From Methanobrevibacter_A acididurans (GTDB lineage: Archaea > Methanobacteriota > Methanobacteria > Methanobacteriales > Methanobacteriaceae): a stretch of DNA of 64,000 bases. The notes under the pieces were generated by a model. The model saw only the letters and a program-made list of their open reading frames with translations. It ran no database searches and was not told the origin of the DNA. The position numbers were made by a program, and so were the translations under genes. Position 1 is the first letter of the stretch. Each line of letters starts with the position of its first letter. Shown here in pieces: positions 27,417-36,583 of this stretch. The stretch is taken from NCBI RefSeq assembly GCF_046197875.1, contig NZ_CP166991.1, positions 1,615,995 to 1,679,994 on the forward strand. Direction: 5' to 3'.

Positions 27417-29132
27417 TTATAAATTGTATACTTTTGATATTGTATCTAATAATTTTTCTGCAGTAAAATAATAATTTTTAGGAATATTGCTTTCATTTAA
27501 ACAAAAAACATTTTTTATGTTTAAATTTTCTTTTATCTCTTTAGAATCTCGCTCATTTTTAGTTAAAATTATATCATATTTCAGAATGTTAGATTTCATA
27601 TTTTCATCGATCAAATTATAACTACTATTTAATTGTATAATTTTAATAACATTGCTTCTAGAAATTATATTTTCCACATCATATCCTAAATCAAAGGATA
27701 ATATTATATCTACATCTTTTCCAAAGTTATTATCTTCAATATTTGAAATTAAATCAACATTATAGTTCATATCATTAAATTCTTTTGCTAAATTTGATAT
27801 TATGGTATAATCTTCATCCCCGTTTATTATTCCATCTGTGATTTTTTGACTATTCCCTTCTTTTATAAAACTTATTTTAAGTTTTTTATCTGTAAAAAAT
27901 TTCTTTTGGGTAATTTTATCATTAAGAATACTTTTAAAAAGATAATTATCCCATTTTTTCATTAAAGTTTTAATATTTTTAAGGTTTATTTCATCACAAT
28001 TGCCTTCATTATTTCGTGTGCTGCTTTCATGATGGAATAATAATGCAGAACCACAATATAATATTTTATATCCTTTCTGATTCAGATTCAACATGAAATC
28101 AACATCTTCATAACCATAAAAAAAGTCGTTAGAAAGTCCATTTAACTTTGTATAAATAGATTTTTTAATAAGTACAGCTGCTGCTGTAACTGCCATACAT
28201 TCTGAAGTTTTATTCAATTTTTTATCAAATATTAAAGGATAAAATATATATTCATGATAAGGACCATAAGTATATTCCTCATTTGTTACCTCTTCAAATT
28301 TTACTCCGGCGTGTTGAATTGTGAAAGATTTATCTATTGAGACTCTGTCATAATAATATGGGAAAATTAATTTTGCCCCTACAGCCCCTACATTATCATT
28401 ATAAATCATTGCACCCATCATTTCATTTAACCAACCATAAGTAGGTTCCATGTCATTATTAAGCAAAAGAACATAATCACCATTACAAACATCAACAGCC
28501 TGATTATTAGCCTCAGAAAAAGACTTATTCTCACTATTTTTAATAACCTTAATTGGTAAATCCTCAGACAAAGATTCTAAAAACTCAACAGAACCATCAC
28601 TAGAACCATTATCAACAACAATAATCTCAAAATTATCATAATTAGTATTAACATTAAAATCCTTAAATAAAATCCCCAAATGTCTTAAACCATTACGATT
28701 AAGAACAATAATAGAAACTAAAGGCTCAAAATCAAAAACATAATTATTTAAATAGAGTAAATTATTTTTTAAAATTTTTTCATGTAACTGTAAAGAGTTT
28801 ACAGGAAATGTTTTTTTACCTTCATATTGCCCTTTAAGAATATAATGAACTAAAGGATTAATACCAGAGCTTATAATCTCAGGATAAGCATTTAAATATT
28901 TATTACCATTAAATTTTAAACTAGGATATTTTCCTTCATTACCCCCATAGAATAAATAATGGGTTAATGGATCAATTCCTGATTTAGCTACATTATAATA
29001 AGTATTTAAATAGAATTCTTTATCAAATAAATCTGTGTCTAAAATTTTTTTATATGCTTCTTCGTAAAGAGAAGCTTTCTTAATATTAAATTTAGATTTT
29101 TTAAGAAAGCTAAGTTGTGATACATCATTCAT
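27417..29132 (-). CDS. Family 2 glycosyltransferase with N-terminal HYxxxG repeats, copy B
   Basis: The 571-residue protein is a paralogue of 21843-23501 with the same order: N-terminal repeats (SGIDPLTHYLFYGGNEGK, SSGINPLVHYILKGQYEGK), GT-A core (LVSIIVLNRNGLRHLGILF, VLLLNNDMEPT, FYGYEDVDFMLNLNQKGY, FHHESSTRN) and a C-terminal domain of about 150 residues (DYTIISNLAKEF, VDIILSFDLGYD). The GT-A core is close to identical at DNA level; the ends have diverged. A GGAG site lies eleven bases before the ATG. Confidence 0.83.
   Translation of the reverse strand: MNDVSQLSFLKKSKFNIKKASLYEEAYKKILDTDLFDKEFYLNTYYNVAKSGIDPLTHYLFYGGNEGKYPSLKFNGNKYLNAYPEIISSGINPLVHYILKGQYEGKKTFPVNSLQLHEKILKNNLLYLNNYVFDFEPLVSIIVLNRNGLRHLGILFKDFNVNTNYDNFEIIVVDNGSSDGSVEFLESLSEDLPIKVIKNSENKSFSEANNQAVDVCNGDYVLLLNNDMEPTYGWLNEMMGAMIYNDNVGAVGAKLIFPYYYDRVSIDKSFTIQHAGVKFEEVTNEEYTYGPYHEYIFYPLIFDKKLNKTSECMAVTAAAVLIKKSIYTKLNGLSNDFFYGYEDVDFMLNLNQKGYKILYCGSALLFHHESSTRNNEGNCDEINLKNIKTLMKKWDNYLFKSILNDKITQKKFFTDKKLKISFIKEGNSQKITDGIINGDEDYTIISNLAKEFNDMNYNVDLISNIEDNNFGKDVDIILSFDLGYDVENIISRSNVIKIIQLNSSYNLIDENMKSNILKYDIILTKNERDSKEIKENLNIKNVFCLNESNIPKNYYFTAEKLLDTISKVYNL
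28367..28751 (-). repeat. About 385-bp near-identical block, copy B (partner 22736-23120)
   Basis: This is the second copy of the catalytic-core block, in the same orientation as copy A. Recombination between the two would remove 5.6 kb, including the plus-strand glycosyltransferase and both middle enzymes with the shared tail. Confidence 0.88.
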
Positions 29133-29162
29133 AATAATTTATACTCCACTAATCTCTTAGAA

Positions 29163-30812
29163 TTATTTCTTTTTAAATGTTTCTGTAATAGAACGTAAGG
29201 GTTTAGTAACTTTCCAAGAGTTTGAATTAATCATTTCTTCAATTATATTACTTTTTGATTCAATAATTACTTTTTGATTAGATATTTCTTCATTTAGATT
29301 ATTTATTATCTGATTTAAATTAATCAAAGCCTTATCTTTTTCATTAATAGCTTTATCTTTTTCACCTATATCAGAATAAGCTTTTATTAATTTATTATTA
29401 TTATTTTCAATTTCTTTTTGTTTTAAAACAAATTGTTCCCCAATTTGAGAATTAGACAAAATTTCGATTTTAAATTTTATTTCAATATATTCAATGTTTT
29501 CAAAATCCCCTACAATTAAATATTCAGGATCAGGGGTTGTAAAAATTTGTTTATTTTCACCTAATAAATTTTCACAATTATATTTTCCTACTTTAAATTT
29601 CTTATTATTTGAAGTAATAGATAAAATTTGACAAACACAAAAAGCATTCTCTATTGGGTCAAAACGTATGTTTTTAATTTTATTAAAATTTTTCAAATTA
29701 AATTTTAAATCTATAATATCATCTAAATTATATTTTAAACCAAGTTTATCTGTTTCATTAAAACCTTTTCCAACATCAATGTATAAATTACTTAAATATA
29801 TAGGGTTTATATATTCATCAAAAAATTTATATTTGATTAAATAATCTAATGCATTCATTTTCCCAATATCAAGCAATTTTGCTTGATTTGAAAACGGATA
29901 TTCTGGGAAATTTTTTTCAAAAAGATTTAAAATTCTTGTAGGAAATTTATCCGCCAAAATTTTTAGGTTATTGAAAATTTCTTTTCGGTCTTCAAATGTA
30001 AAATTAATATTTAATAACCAGAATATATCATCATAAGTAAATTTTAAAGCTAAGAAGTATATTAAATCTTCATATTCAGAACAATTATCTTTTACTTTTA
30101 ATATTAAAAGAATACATCTGATTAAATCTTCATTATTCTTTTTGGAAATTAATTGAGTTATTGAGGAACCATCTTCTTCATAGCGATAGTAATATGTTGA
30201 ATCCGTTGTAACAATGATTTTATTGGAATTTATTAAAGTTTCAACAGAAGTTATATTATCTTCATATAAAATAGAGGGAAAATTTAGATACGGGAATAAT
30301 TTCTTTGAATAAATCTTATTCCAAGAAGCTGTTGCAAATATTATTTCTGGAACATCATTTAAATTAGTAATAATATGATCTTTTTCATAAATTTTTTGAT
30401 GAATATCTTTTGGAGGTATTGCTCCATCAGGATTGAATAATTCATATTTATAAATTACTAAATCTGTATTTTCATTAGTTGAAAATAAATTTAAACAATT
30501 TTCATATGCATTTTTAGAGATATAGTCATCACTATCTAAGAATGTAACATAATCAGAAGTAACATGTTTTAAACCCAGGTTACGAGTAGGTCCTAAACCT
30601 TGATTTTTTTCTTGCTCTATTATTTTAATGGAGGGATATTTTTTTGCATAATCATTAACAATGCTCATACTATTATCTAAGGTGCAATCATTGACAACAA
30701 TTACTTCAATATTTTCTATCCCTAATGATTGATTTATTACGGAATCTAAACATTCTTTAATATAATTTTCTACATTATATACTGGGATTATTACACTGAT
30801 TTTATAAGTCAT
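29163..30812 (-). CDS. Family 2 glycosyltransferase with C-terminal coiled coil and SWKVTKPLRS tail
   Basis: The 549-residue protein starts with a GT-A domain (YKISVIIPVYNVENYIKE, VIVVNDCTLDNS, YVTFLDSDDYIS, TASWNKIYSKKLFP) and continues through a helical acceptor region to about residue 320. A beta-rich segment (about 345-460) resembles a carbohydrate-binding or accessory domain, but I do not recognise it. Residues 465-530 are a coiled coil with two ExDKAIN-like repeats, and the protein ends NSNSWKVTKPLRSITETFKKK. The start has GTGAT four bases upstream. It follows the rhamnose genes by 20 bases, so it probably belongs to their transcript. Confidence 0.82.
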   Translation of the reverse strand: MTYKISVIIPVYNVENYIKECLDSVINQSLGIENIEVIVVNDCTLDNSMSIVNDYAKKYPSIKIIEQEKNQGLGPTRNLGLKHVTSDYVTFLDSDDYISKNAYENCLNLFSTNENTDLVIYKYELFNPDGAIPPKDIHQKIYEKDHIITNLNDVPEIIFATASWNKIYSKKLFPYLNFPSILYEDNITSVETLINSNKIIVTTDSTYYYRYEEDGSSITQLISKKNNEDLIRCILLILKVKDNCSEYEDLIYFLALKFTYDDIFWLLNINFTFEDRKEIFNNLKILADKFPTRILNLFEKNFPEYPFSNQAKLLDIGKMNALDYLIKYKFFDEYINPIYLSNLYIDVGKGFNETDKLGLKYNLDDIIDLKFNLKNFNKIKNIRFDPIENAFCVCQILSITSNNKKFKVGKYNCENLLGENKQIFTTPDPEYLIVGDFENIEYIEIKFKIEILSNSQIGEQFVLKQKEIENNNNKLIKAYSDIGEKDKAINEKDKALINLNQIINNLNEEISNQKVIIESKSNIIEEMINSNSWKVTKPLRSITETFKKK

Positions 30813-30832
30813 CTAATCACATTTTTTTTATT

Positions 30833-31846
30833 TTATTTCAAGGTATTTCCATACATTTTTTTATAATATTCTTGATATTCTCCACTTTTTATTTTATTCA
30901 TCCATTTTTGATTTTCAAGATACCAGTTGATTGTTTCAACAATTCCTGTTTCAAATGTATATTTAGGTTCCCATCCTAATTCGGTTCTAATTTTATTAGA
31001 ATCAATAGCATAACGTTTATCATGACCTAATCTGTCATTGACAAATTTTATTAATGAATAATCTTTATTTAAAGTGGATAAAATTAATTTAACAATCTCA
31101 ATATTTTGTTTTTCATTATGTCCGCCAATATTGTATACTTCTCCTAATTTTCCTTCATGAAGAACTAAATCTATAGCTGTACAATGGTCATAAACATGTA
31201 ACCAATCTCTAATATTCTTTCCATCCCCATAAATTGGTAAAGGTTCATCTTTTAAAGCATTAGAAATCATTAATGGTATTAATTTTTCAGGAAATTGATA
31301 AGGACCATAATTATTAGAACATCTAGTAATATTTACAGGTAAGTTAAATGTGTTATGATATGCTCTTACCATTAAATCTGCACTTGCTTTTGTTGCTGAG
31401 TATGGACTATTAGGTTGAAGGGGTGTTTCTTCTGTAAAATATCCAGTTTTCCCTAAACTTCCATAAACTTCATCAGTAGAAACTTGTAAAAATTTTTTTA
31501 TATTGTGTTTTTTTGCAGCATTTAACAAATTTTGTGTTCCTAAAATATTTGATTTAATAAATATCTCTGGATCTTTTATACTTCTATCAACATGACTTTC
31601 AGCCGCAAAATTAACAATATAATCAACTTTAGAAACTAAATTATCAACAAGTTTTTTATCTGTAATATTTCCTTTGACAAAATTATAATTTGGATTTTTT
31701 TCAATCCCCTCTAAGTTTTCAAGATTGCCACAATAAGTTAAAGCATCTAAATTTATGAATTTATAATTTGGATATTTTTCAATCATATATCTGATGAAAT
31801 TACTTCCAATAAATCCTGCGCCGCCAGTAATTAAAATTTGAGTCAT
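30833..31846 (-). CDS. rfbB: dTDP-glucose 4,6-dehydratase
   Basis: The second enzyme of dTDP-L-rhamnose synthesis converts dTDP-glucose to dTDP-4-keto-6-deoxyglucose. This extended short-chain dehydrogenase has the NAD motif ILITGGAGFIGSNF, NFAAESHVDRSI, the catalytic YSATKASADLMV near residue 160, and STDEVYGSLG. The length of 337 residues is normal. The ATG at 31846 has AGGG six bases upstream; the ATG at 31852 leaves no space for it. The gene order rfbD-methyltransferase-rfbA-rfbC-rfbB on the minus strand gives a complete pathway in one transcript. Confidence 0.95.
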   Translation of the reverse strand: MTQILITGGAGFIGSNFIRYMIEKYPNYKFINLDALTYCGNLENLEGIEKNPNYNFVKGNITDKKLVDNLVSKVDYIVNFAAESHVDRSIKDPEIFIKSNILGTQNLLNAAKKHNIKKFLQVSTDEVYGSLGKTGYFTEETPLQPNSPYSATKASADLMVRAYHNTFNLPVNITRCSNNYGPYQFPEKLIPLMISNALKDEPLPIYGDGKNIRDWLHVYDHCTAIDLVLHEGKLGEVYNIGGHNEKQNIEIVKLILSTLNKDYSLIKFVNDRLGHDKRYAIDSNKIRTELGWEPKYTFETGIVETINWYLENQKWMNKIKSGEYQEYYKKMYGNTLK

Positions 31847-31866
31847 ATACATCCCTTATATTATTT

Positions 31867-32430
31867 TTAAAAATTTGTTTTAGTATCTTTCATTAATTTC
31901 CAGTTTTGATCTTTTTCTGATAAAAGAATATCTTCTTCATTTATTCCATCTAATGGCCAATCTATACCAATATTAGGATCATTCCACAAAATTCCACCTT
32001 CATCATCAGGGGCATAAAAATCTGTACATTTATAAACAAATTCTGCTTCATCAGAAATGACAAAAAATCCATGAGCAAAACCTTTTGGAATGAATAATTG
32101 TTTTTTGTTATCTTCAGATAATGTTTCACCCACCCATTGTCCATAAGTATTTGAATCCTTTCGCAAATCAACCGCAACATCAAAAACTTTTCCTCGTATT
32201 ACTCGAACTAATTTCCCTTGAGGATGTTTATATTGAAAATGTAAACCTCTTAATACTCCTTTAGTTGATTTTGATTGATTATCTTGAACAAATGTTAAAT
32301 TTATTCCTTGATCTTTAAAATCATTTTCATTGTAAGTTTCCATGAAATATCCTCGATCATCCCCAAAAACTGTTGGTTCTACTGTAAAAACATCCTCAAT
32401 TTCTTTTTTTATAATTTTAAATTTTCCCAT
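31867..32430 (-). CDS. rfbC: dTDP-4-dehydrorhamnose 3,5-epimerase
   Basis: The cupin-fold epimerase acts third in dTDP-L-rhamnose synthesis. Motifs are DDRGYFMETYNENDF, FVQDNQSKSTKGVLRGLHFQ (catalytic histidine region), GKVFDVAVDLRKDS, FIPKGFAHGF and ILWNDPNIGIDWP. The 187 residues match the family. An AGGGT element precedes the ATG. It lies 20 bases after rfbA and 20 before rfbB. Confidence 0.95.
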   Translation of the reverse strand: MGKFKIIKKEIEDVFTVEPTVFGDDRGYFMETYNENDFKDQGINLTFVQDNQSKSTKGVLRGLHFQYKHPQGKLVRVIRGKVFDVAVDLRKDSNTYGQWVGETLSEDNKKQLFIPKGFAHGFFVISDEAEFVYKCTDFYAPDDEGGILWNDPNIGIDWPLDGINEEDILLSEKDQNWKLMKDTKTNF

Positions 32431-32449
32431 ATTATCATTACCCTAAAAT

Positions 32450-33319
32450 TTATGATTTTTTAGCTAAATTAATTAAATATTGACCATAATCTGTTTTTTT
32501 TAATGGTTCAGCTAATTTTAATAGTTTTTCTTTAGAAATATATCCTTTATTAAAAGCTATTTCTTCTAAACATGCAATATAAAGACTTTGTCTTTTTTGA
32601 ATTGTTTCAATGAAATTTCCTGCTTCAAGTAAACCTATATGTGTACCTGTATCCAACCAAGCCATTCCCCTACCAAGTAATTCAACTTTTAATTCATTTT
32701 GATTTAAATAAGCTTCATTAATTGATGTTATTTCTACTTCACCCCTATCTGAAGGTTTAACTTTTTTAGCTATTTCAATAACATTATTATCATAAAAATA
32801 AAGCCCCGGAACAATATAATTAGATTTAGGATTTTTTGGCTTTTCTTCTACAGACAATACATTTCCTTTATCATCAAATTCAACTACACCAAATGCTTCT
32901 GGATTATTAGTATAATAACCAAATATAACAGCACCTTCTTTTAATTTTGTAGCTTTTTCTAAAATTTCAGTTAATCTATGCCCATAAAAAACATTATCTC
33001 CTAAAATTAAGCATACATTATCTTTGCCAATGAAATCTTCACCAATGATGAAAGCTTCTGCTAAACCTTTAGGTTGTGCTTGTTCTTTATATGTAAATGA
33101 AATTCCTAAATCAGAACCATCCCCTAAAAGATCTTTGTACATTGGTAAATCTCGGGGTGTTGAAATAATTAAAATTTCTTTTATTCCTGCTAACATCAAA
33201 ACAGAAATAGGATAATAAATCATTGGTTTGTCATATAATGGTAACAATTGTTTTGAAACCGCTTTAGTAATTGGATACAAACGAGTTCCTGATCCTCCAG
33301 CTAATACTATTCCTTTCAT
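32450..33319 (-). CDS. rfbA: Glucose-1-phosphate thymidylyltransferase
   Basis: The enzyme joins dTTP and glucose 1-phosphate to dTDP-glucose, the entry step to dTDP-rhamnose. The signature KGIVLAGGSGTRLYPIT is at the very N-terminus; YDKPMIYYPISVLM, ILGDNVFYGH, VEEKPKNPKSNY and GMAWLDTGTH follow. At 289 residues it is of the usual homotetrameric RmlA length. GAGGTT precedes the ATG. The neighbouring genes complete the pathway. Confidence 0.96.
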   Translation of the reverse strand: MKGIVLAGGSGTRLYPITKAVSKQLLPLYDKPMIYYPISVLMLAGIKEILIISTPRDLPMYKDLLGDGSDLGISFTYKEQAQPKGLAEAFIIGEDFIGKDNVCLILGDNVFYGHRLTEILEKATKLKEGAVIFGYYTNNPEAFGVVEFDDKGNVLSVEEKPKNPKSNYIVPGLYFYDNNVIEIAKKVKPSDRGEVEITSINEAYLNQNELKVELLGRGMAWLDTGTHIGLLEAGNFIETIQKRQSLYIACLEEIAFNKGYISKEKLLKLAEPLKKTDYGQYLINLAKKS

Positions 33320-33338
33320 TTTTAACCTCTTAAACTAT

Positions 33339-34175
33339 TTATAATTTTTTTATTTTATTAGCCCATTTAATTGCTTTTCTATTTTTAAACTCATCAATTT
33401 CATGATTTAAATGATTTAATTCATCATTTTTTATTTTTAATTTCTGGTTTAATTGACTTATTGTTTCATTTTTTAATCTTAATTCTTGATCTAATTTACC
33501 TCGCATTTCCCATTTTTCATCATAATTAAAATTATTTAATTCATTAAGAGAAAAATTTCTGGAGTGAGTATTATCTCCATAAACAACAATAATTTGTTCT
33601 TTTAAAAAATAGTTTCCAGCATCAAAAAAAGTTGGTTCTACTTCTTTATAAAATAATAATTGTTTTGAATCTAAACTTAATGGAAATGACTCATAATCAA
33701 AATAAAATAAATGTTCTTCATACAATGGATTTTCTCTAAAAGGAACAGAAATAATTAGATATTTACATTTTGTTGATAATTTTTTAGCAATAAAGAACGG
33801 ATCTTCAAAGTGTTCTAAAGTATGAGAAGTAATTATTACATCAAAATTTTTATCTATGTCGAAAATATCATCACATATAAAAGAAACTTTATGATTTTTA
33901 TAATTGCTATTAGCTTTTTCTATTGCTGCCTGTGCGAAATCCACACCTATAACATTTGATTCTGGAAAATTTTCATGTAATAATTGGGATCCTTCACCCA
34001 TTCCACAACCCATATCACATAAAGAATAATTATATTTTTTTATTTCTCTTTTTAACCATTCGGGTAATCTTTCAATTAGAATTTGATAATGAAGAGCAGA
34101 TTGTTCTGGGCCATGAGCTTCTTCCCAGTCAGTTTCAAATCTATGTTGCCAATAATTTTTATCATTCATATTCAT
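33339..34175 (-). CDS. Class I SAM-dependent methyltransferase with C-terminal coiled coil
   Basis: Residues 40-150 form a Rossmann methyltransferase (SLCDMGCGMGEGSQLLHENF, VIGVDFAQAAIEKA, VIITSHTLEHFEDP). The last 60 residues are a coiled coil (KLDQELRLKNETISQLNQK) ending in a basic AIKWANKIKKL, reminiscent of the tails on nearby glycosyltransferases. Methylation of a glycan sugar is the likely role, given its place between rfbD and rfbA, but the target is unknown. In-frame starts exist at 34184 (GTG), 34175 and 34169 (ATG); I chose 34175 for spacing from a GTGA element. Confidence 0.75.
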   Translation of the reverse strand: MNMNDKNYWQHRFETDWEEAHGPEQSALHYQILIERLPEWLKREIKKYNYSLCDMGCGMGEGSQLLHENFPESNVIGVDFAQAAIEKANSNYKNHKVSFICDDIFDIDKNFDVIITSHTLEHFEDPFFIAKKLSTKCKYLIISVPFRENPLYEEHLFYFDYESFPLSLDSKQLLFYKEVEPTFFDAGNYFLKEQIIVVYGDNTHSRNFSLNELNNFNYDEKWEMRGKLDQELRLKNETISQLNQKLKIKNDELNHLNHEIDEFKNRKAIKWANKIKKL

Positions 34176-34205
34176 AATTTTCACTTTTTTTATAAAAATT
34201 TAAAT

Positions 34206-35039
34206 TTAACAAGTTAATAAATATTCTTTTAATGCTTCTTTATAATCTCTTAAAGGTTTAAAACCCTGTTTAATCCATTTATCATTGTTTAAGACTGAAT
34301 ATTTTGGTCTTGGTGCAGGTCTTGGGAATTCTTCAGTTGTAACTGGTATTACTTTAACATTTTTATTTGTAAGCCTAAAAATTTCTTTTGAAAATTCATA
34401 CCAAGAGCAACTACCGGAATTTGTTAAATGGTAAACACCATATTTATCTGTTTTAATAATTTCTGAAATTCCTTTAGCTAAATCATAAGTAAATGTTGGT
34501 GACCCTATCTGATCATTTACAACAGTTATTTCATTATGGGATTTTGATAAATTTAACATTGTTTTAACAAAATTATTACCATCACAACCGTATAACCATG
34601 CTGTACGTATAATAAAGTATTCATCAAGTATTTTTTGAATAAATTGTTCGCCCTCTAACTTAGTTTTTCCATAAGCTGTTTGAGGACCTAAATTATCATT
34701 TTCTTTAAGTGGTTCAGTTTTTTTACCATCGAAGACATAATCTGTACTAATATGTACTAATGGAATTTTTAAATCTTTACAAACATTAGCTAAATTTTTA
34801 GGACCTAATGCATTCACTTTATAAGCTTCTTCATAATTTGTTTCACAATCATCAACATTAGTATAAGCTGCAGAATTTATCAAAATATCTGGTTTCATTT
34901 CATTAATTGTTTCACTAACTAAATTTTTATTTGTAATATCTAAATTTTTAGAGTTACATAATATTAATTCATGATTTTTCAAAGTCCTTTGTAAATCATG
35001 ACCTAACATTCCACTTGCACCAGTAATTAATATTCTCAT
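34206..35039 (-). CDS. rfbD: dTDP-4-dehydrorhamnose reductase
   Basis: The last enzyme of the pathway makes dTDP-L-rhamnose. It has the N-terminal RILITGASGMLGHDLQ motif, INSAAYTNVDDCE, HISTDYVFDGKK, TAYGKTKLEGE (YxxxK catalytic pair) and FIIRTAWLYG. The 277 residues are normal length. It is the first gene of the 28-kb minus-strand glycan locus; the promoter should lie in the 263-base divergent gap with the UDP-ManNAc dehydrogenase gene. AGGT precedes the ATG. Confidence 0.95.
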   Translation of the reverse strand: MRILITGASGMLGHDLQRTLKNHELILCNSKNLDITNKNLVSETINEMKPDILINSAAYTNVDDCETNYEEAYKVNALGPKNLANVCKDLKIPLVHISTDYVFDGKKTEPLKENDNLGPQTAYGKTKLEGEQFIQKILDEYFIIRTAWLYGCDGNNFVKTMLNLSKSHNEITVVNDQIGSPTFTYDLAKGISEIIKTDKYGVYHLTNSGSCSWYEFSKEIFRLTNKNVKVIPVTTEEFPRPAPRPKYSVLNNDKWIKQGFKPLRDYKEALKEYLLTC

Positions 35040-35308
35040 GAAAAACCTTCTAAATTTTATTACTTTTTTTAAAATTTTTCTATAATTATATTAATACAAT
35101 TTATTATATTAATATTGTATAAATTTTGCTCAAATAATAATGTTAAAATTGATAAATTAAATAATTTAAAATTATATAGTTTTTTAAATTTTAAGAAAAA
35201 AAGTAATTGAATAAATATATTTATTAATAAATTAAATATTTAATTAATTTAAAATAATCTTTTTAATCTAAATTAAAAAACAAATAAATTTAATAGCTGG
35301 TAGTGAAA

Positions 35309-36553
35309 ATGAAAATTTGTATAATAGGACAAGGTTATATCGGACTTCCAACTGCTGCTCTTTTTGCTAAAAATGGATGTAATGTTTTAGGAGTAGATAT
35401 TGATGAAGGAATTGTTAATAATCTGAATAAAGGTAAAATACATATAGAGGAACCTGGAATTGGAGACATAATAAAGAAAGCTGTTGAAAAAAATGTTTAT
35501 CATGCCTCAATGAACCCTGAAAAATCCGATGTTTTCATAATTACTGTTCCTACCCCGTATATAAAAGAGAATTATAGTTGTGATTTAAGTTATGTTATAG
35601 CTGCATGTAATGAAATTTTAGACTATGTTGAAAAGGGTAATACAATTATTGTAGAATCAACTATTGCACCTATGTCAACAGATAATATTATAAAACCAAT
35701 GTTTGAGGATAAAGGATTTATTATTGGAGAAGATATTTATTTAGCACATTGCCCTGAAAGAGTTCTTCCTGGACAAATTATAAACGAATTAATCAATAAT
35801 GATAGAATTGTAGGTGGAATAACCCCATTGTGTAGTGACAAAGCAGCAGAAGTATACTCAATTTTTGTTAAAGGGAATATAATGAAAACAGAAGCAAAAA
35901 CTGCTGAATTATCAAAATGTATGGAAAACACTTTTAGAGATGTTAATATAGCATTAGCTAACGAGTTAGCTAAAATTAGTGCTGAAATAGGTGTTAATGC
36001 ATTAGATGTTATAAAATTAGCAAACAAACATCCGAGAGTGAATATTCATTCCCCTGGACCAGGAGTAGGAGGGCACTGTTTAGCAATTGATCCTTATTTT
36101 ATTTATGCTTTAGCTCCAGATACAGCTAAAATAATTAAACTAGCTAGAGATACTAATAAAAGTATGCCTTCTTTTGTTTCTGAATATGTTGAAAAAATTT
36201 TAGATACTGAAAAAGATGCAAAAATTGCTATTTTAGGAGTTTCTTATAAAGGAAATACTGGTGATACAAGAGAAAGTCCGGCTTTTGAGATTATTAATTT
36301 TTTAAAAAATAAATATACTTTATCAATTCATGACCCCCATGTGGAAAATGATAATTTTGAAAGTTTTGAAGAGGCTACAAAAGATGCTTCACTCTGTTTA
36401 ATTTTATCAGATCATGATCAATTCAAAAACTTAGATTACGATTATATTTTTAAGAATATGAAAAATCCTATAATATTTGATACAAAAAACATTATTGAAG
36501 ATGTTCCTAATAATATAACTCTTTATAATTTTGGTAATTTATATAAAATTTAA
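35309..36553 (+). CDS. wecC: UDP-N-acetyl-D-mannosamine dehydrogenase (WecC type)
   Basis: This UDP-sugar 6-dehydrogenase oxidises UDP-ManNAc to UDP-ManNAcA in two NAD-dependent steps. Motifs seen are ICIIGQGYIGLPTAALFA, TIIVESTIAPMSTD, LAHCPERVLPGQI, TAELSKCMENTFRDVNIALA, the catalytic-loop GVGGHCLAIDP (cysteine nucleophile) and VSYKGNTGDTRESPA. No UDP-GlcNAc 2-epimerase gene lies in the window. In a pseudomurein-walled cell, a related uronic acid (N-acetyltalosaminuronic acid) is needed, so other UDP-HexNAc substrates are possible. The start at 35309 follows GGTAGTGA; GTG at 35303 is less likely. Confidence 0.9.
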   Translation: MKICIIGQGYIGLPTAALFAKNGCNVLGVDIDEGIVNNLNKGKIHIEEPGIGDIIKKAVEKNVYHASMNPEKSDVFIITVPTPYIKENYSCDLSYVIAACNEILDYVEKGNTIIVESTIAPMSTDNIIKPMFEDKGFIIGEDIYLAHCPERVLPGQIINELINNDRIVGGITPLCSDKAAEVYSIFVKGNIMKTEAKTAELSKCMENTFRDVNIALANELAKISAEIGVNALDVIKLANKHPRVNIHSPGPGVGGHCLAIDPYFIYALAPDTAKIIKLARDTNKSMPSFVSEYVEKILDTEKDAKIAILGVSYKGNTGDTRESPAFEIINFLKNKYTLSIHDPHVENDNFESFEEATKDASLCLILSDHDQFKNLDYDYIFKNMKNPIIFDTKNIIEDVPNNITLYNFGNLYKI

Positions 36554-36583
36554 TTGAAATTGAATTTAATGGAGAGTTAATTT

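Noticed and set aside
18598..28751. Diversity-generating retroelement with template and variable repeats
   Set aside because: No reverse transcriptase gene is present, and the few differences between copies are not restricted to adenines.
22736..28751. Invertible (phase-variable) segment around the plus-strand glycosyltransferase
   Set aside because: The near-identical blocks on either side are in the same orientation, so they would delete, not invert, the segment. No recombinase gene is nearby.
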